Shown here piece after piece: positions 60,522-64,000 of a DNA stretch of 64,000 nucleotides. Each line of letters begins with the position of its first letter. Within the stretch, counting starts at the first letter, position 1. The notes under the pieces were generated by a model that saw only the letters and a list, made by a program, of their open reading frames with translations, was not told where the DNA came from and made no database searches. The position numbers and the translations under genes are program-made. Location: positions 3,098,501 to 3,162,500 of the forward strand of contig NC_090698.1 of assembly GCF_040954835.1 (NCBI RefSeq). Direction: 5' to 3'. This DNA comes from Lepisosteus oculatus (taxonomy: Eukaryota; Chordata; Actinopteri; Semionotiformes; Lepisosteidae).

Positions 60522-61789
60522 TATGATGAGTCATAAATATGTCCAATAAAGAAAACAAAGCCCCCATCATCTCATACTGATCCAGCAGTTTGCACTGCTT
60601 TTGACCGGCAAAGAAGTTGTAACAAATGAGATCGTCATTGAAAACACCACTGATATTCTCCTTTGATCTAAAACCTGGCTCAAGACCAGGTGGATTTCAC
60701 ACCCCTCTTCCTAAGAAGGGATCTTTCCACTTCCTAAAAAGAACAGATTCACTCTACATCTGTTTTATAGCCAAGCCAATAAACAGAGCAATCTTTTTAG
60801 AACTAACCCCTCTGCTCTAAGTAGTGATGGCATTCCCAAAGCTAAGCTTTACAGTGTTTTGGGAGTTTCTCTCCACTTTGTCCCAAACCTGTGCTGGGAA
60901 GGGCTCTACAACAAATAAAAACGGATTGATTCCGCATGGTTCTGTAAGTCTCGATTAACAATCACCCAAATGCACTGCAAACTGCCAGCTGTATCATGAC
61001 AAGCCCCCCACCATAAAGCTGTTCTCTCTTTTACTTCAGAGCCACCCATCACATGCTGAATTTAAATCACCCTTCTTCTGGCTTGGTCTCAGAAGCCCAC
61101 AGCTTTCCTGCAGCATACAGTATGTGTGTGTGTGCGCAGGTGTACGTGTGTGTGTATTACAGTGCTTTGGAGCAGTGCCATAGCATGTCTCAGCACGGGG
61201 ACAGCACCCTCAATGAGACAGCTCTGACAGAGGCCCCGGGGTTCCCCAGCTGATGACTCCTGTGACCCCAATGCTGCCTCTTGGAGTAGGCATGAAATTC
61301 CATTAGTATGAGCCAGAGCCCAGGACTCCTCACAAAGCTAATCAGATATATTGTGACACAGAGGCCTGTGCTGCAGGCTGTAACTAATAGAACATTGACA
61401 CGGGACCACAGAGGAGTGACGAACTTAACACAAACTGCATGACTGAAACATTCACATAATATAGCGGTTTGAGGTTCTTGACTGTCATCACAAGATACTG
61501 TATACACAACACGTGAACAAAAAACATCGCACGGCAGCAGCACATGAGGAAATAATTCGAAGAGAACTGGGTGCAGAAAGAAAATGAGTACATTAATAAA
61601 GCCACATAAGATAAATCCGCTTAAAACAATAGATGGATGAATGAATGATTCTCGGAGGGATAGATGGACAGACAAACCTGAGAAAATCTTTACTGGGATG
61701 GAACAGACAGGCCTTCTGCTTTAGGCAACGTTTCAAATCTGCTTTTTTCTGTGCTTCTCATAAATTGAAAACACTGCAACCCAGTGCCT
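60522..61789. other. Unique noncoding sequence with short (TG)n
   Basis: No gene recognised. A broken (TG)n run lies at about 61121-61156. The minus frame at 61190-61675 (161 codons) has hydrophobic stretches but no ATG context or domain that I can support. Confidence 0.5.
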
Positions 61790-62050
61790 TCTGGCAGCCA
61801 GTAAACCTGTCATTTACACTCCTTAATTGAAAAGTTGCCTAATTAAAGGTGACATTTATGAAATACCTTTCTGCAGGGACATAGCACCAGTGTCGCTATC
61901 TAATAATCTCACCACAATAAAACTGATGAACGCACTGACTGCAGTGCTTTATATTTAAACCTGCCTAATGGCACACTAAAAAATGAAGTGTTTGCTGTTC
62001 CCATCATTAATGTCATTAACTTTAGAAAAAGGACACAGCCCTTGGCTCTT
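61790..62050. promoter_or_regulatory. Candidate conserved noncoding element
   Basis: Repeat-free, with CTCCTTAATTGAAAAG, CCTAATTAAAGGTGAC, CTATCTAATAATCTCACC, TGCCTAATGGCAC and ATCATTAATGTCATTAAC. Homeodomain-like words are frequent. Noncoding; role inferred. Confidence 0.25.
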
Positions 62051-62740
62051 TAGTCTTTGCAGCACATCTCATTTTTTCTTAGGCACTCTGTGGAAAGAAA
62101 AAAAAACATTTTCTCAATTTTAAGAAAAAGAGTACAGTAGCATGAAATCAGCATGATTCAGCATGAGAGACTCTGAACACAGAGAGAGGGTGACCTGTCC
62201 TGCCTCACAGAGGGAGGAGGGTATCGCAAGACCAGAGGTCCTGGGAGGAGGATGCTATTTTTTTCTTTTTTGAGATGCTTAGGTCTGTTAATGTGTTTAT
62301 GTGAAAAAAACTTTTATGTTGTTTTTGTAAAAAAAAAGAAATAAATAAAAAAGAAGAAAAAAGACACCAAAAAAATGAATTCAATTTTTCACATTTACTG
62401 TGGTCGTCCACATTATCAGTGCTGCAGTGAGGAGAAATGTCCTTTCTCGCCTGGATGAGAGTAAGAAGTCGTGAGGTTGTTAAACACTTGTCTTAAGAGC
62501 AGCAGAGCCTACACCTCATGAGTCATTATATTTATAAATAACTACTAGGATTGCAAGACACTTGCTCACTAGAAGCCAAAATAAACTAATTGTTTTACAG
62601 AGCTGCACAAACAACCTATGCGAGCAAACTGGTTTCACGGCGGATTAATGTAGATGTGTTTCTGGGTTGTAGTGAAGATTACAATGTGGGAAACAGCAAA
62701 GACACCAAGCATTAATGCAGGATTGCGACTTAAGCCTTTA
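62051..62740. other. Unique noncoding sequence
   Basis: A- and T-rich runs around 62260-62370. No gene recognised. Confidence 0.5.
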
Positions 62741-62890
62741 AGTAAGAAAAGCAGCTCCAGGTAAGGTGGAAACGGGCGCGGTGCACACACAGAACGGGGC
62801 CGTTGCTCGGAGCTGAAAGTTGGGGAGAGAGCGAGAGGTGGCGTCAGCCTCTGTGGCGCTGTGCTGCGGTCATGACTGCACTCCCTGGGC
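62741..62890 (+). promoter_or_regulatory. Small CpG cluster with a strong splice donor
   Basis: GCAGCTCCAG|GTAAGG gives a near-perfect donor with GT at 62761. The next 115 bases hold about ten CpG. This resembles the end of a first exon in a CpG-rich promoter, but no coding frame or acceptor partner is visible within the window, and the GC-rich part is short. Confidence 0.22.
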
Positions 62891-64000
62891 AGTTCAGGAG
62901 GATAATTAGCTGTTAAGGCATAACGATCCCTGCTAGGAGAGCCCAGGAATCCCTGGCCACCTACAGTGGCTGGCAGAGGACATCCAAAAGAAAAGACGGA
63001 CACTGTTTACATTGTTAGTTTTTGTTTCTCTCATTTGCATTTTAGACAGCAGTGTGGTAAAAATCCTTCTACCAAGTCTTACTCTTAATGGAAACCATGA
63101 TATTGTCTTGTCACACTTCTTGGCCAGATGCATGATGATAGTCTTCTTTTGCGTTCTGCTGAATGTATTACAAAATAATAAGGGGATGGGATAAGTGAAG
63201 TACTTTTTGCAATGCGTGACATCATTCTACTGCTTTCCTACTACTGAACTGTACTCAACTGAAAATGCCTCTTGTTGTGGACCTTTTGCTTTGATGTCTT
63301 GCACGCAGGCACTCAAATCACAATGCAGTTCGCTGGAAAGCTGGATTTAAAAAAAAATTATCACTAACACTCCCAGAGTAGAGTCTTCCTGTTCTAGTAA
63401 TTGACTGCCATATCTTAACAAGACCGTATCCATCTCGTATTGTACTGTATGTTAACGTCACGCCAGGGTCAAACAAAAGCTTGTATGTGGAAGGAGGTGC
63501 CTTAACCATCTTAAGTACAAAAGATTCCTGCTGTAGAATTTGTTATTCTAAATGCACTCAATTGATCAGATGTATGGACAGGTTCAAGAATCATTACTCT
63601 TAATACAGTGGTCTACCACTGTATGCTGTACAGTATATAACAGTATGGGGTGCATTACAGTGCGGTGCAAGATGAGTCTTATGTCCAGAACTTGTACAGT
63701 ATGCAACACCATGAGATGATCCTCTCACAAATTAGTCCCACTCACGAGCTTAGTCCTTCTCTACTACAGCATAAAACAAGTATGTTTATATGCCACCTTC
63801 AAGTCAAGAAGGTATTCAAACTCTTAGCCTTCTTCTATTTAACAATTAACAATTTAACTTTAATATGAACATCAAAATAAATAATGCATTGCATGCTGTT
63901 CCAGATAATGTTAATGAGATAGAGCTGGAAAGGAATTTTTTGCCTCTTTGCTGGCTTTAATACTTGACCAAAGATCAGGGTTCAGACTCTGTCTCGATAC
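62891..64000. other. Unique noncoding sequence to the window end
   Basis: No gene or repeat recognised; several TACAGTA/TACTGTA words cluster near 63430-63700. Confidence 0.5.

Noticed and set aside
61190..61675. Minus-strand frame of 161 codons with hydrophobic segments, receptor-like at first sight
   Set aside because: No conserved receptor motif, and the hydrophobic runs arise from T-rich minus-strand DNA.
1..64000. CRISPR arrays, bacterial operons or viral genomes
   Set aside because: No regularly spaced repeats, no Shine-Dalgarno-led gene chains and no viral structural or polymerase frames; everything fits vertebrate nuclear DNA.

Overview
This is vertebrate nuclear DNA, most probably from a ray-finned fish. 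I find no recognisable protein-coding gene in its 64 kb. GC content is moderate, CpG is depleted outside a few islands, and every long open frame lacks a recognisable domain or believable composition. What can be identified is mostly retroposon debris of types common in fish genomes: two 5S-rRNA-derived SINEs, several unrelated tRNA-headed SINEs, the 3' end of a non-LTR retrotransposon, two further LINE-type tails, and copies of an element with a CTGAAGA...GAAAC core. A non-teleost ray-finned fish (gar, bowfin or sturgeon type) is my best guess from repeat flavour, but this is inference.

Layout. 1-12.8 kb: unique AT-rich sequence with one broken copy of the CTGAAGA-type element (4.05 kb), a SINE (7.35 kb), a palindromic repeat (10.2 kb) and a perfect 12-bp hairpin inside an enhancer-like block (5.68 kb). 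12.8-13.2 kb: an enhancer-like block with a 10-bp inverted repeat. 14.9-15.5 kb: an old 5S SINE. 18.0-20.2 kb: a LINE 3' end and two tRNA-headed repeats. 21.7-23.3 kb: the clearest promoter-like locus, a CpG island followed by a donor site and a 70-nt acceptor-to-donor exon candidate on the + strand. 24.8-26.6 kb: two enhancer-like blocks flanking a GC-rich stretch. 27.2-29.1 kb: a LINE tail and a SINE. 31.3-31.5 kb: a 77-bp tandem duplication. 34.7-35.05 kb: an interspersed repeat. 39.4-40.6 kb: an ACT/TAC-rich degenerate repeat, a GC-rich segment with a perfect CRE, and a nearly intact 5S SINE flanked by a perfect 9-bp target-site duplication. 47.2-48.1 kb: enhancer-like blocks. 48.7-60.5 kb: further SINEs, a LINE tail, the better copy of the CTGAAGA-type element (52.95 kb), a CpG-rich exon candidate on the - strand (57.25-57.31 kb) and an enhancer-like block (59.4 kb). 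60.5-64 kb: mostly unique, with a small CpG cluster at 62.76 kb.

The window therefore looks like a gene desert or the inside of a very large intron, with possible regulatory elements set among retroposons. The strongest signal not explained by any feature is the heptamer TACAGTA and its complement TACTGTA. By hand I count about 90 occurrences, against roughly 12 expected from base composition, spread over the whole window. Claims of conservation, splicing and promoter activity are inferences from sequence appearance; no alignment or transcript data were available.
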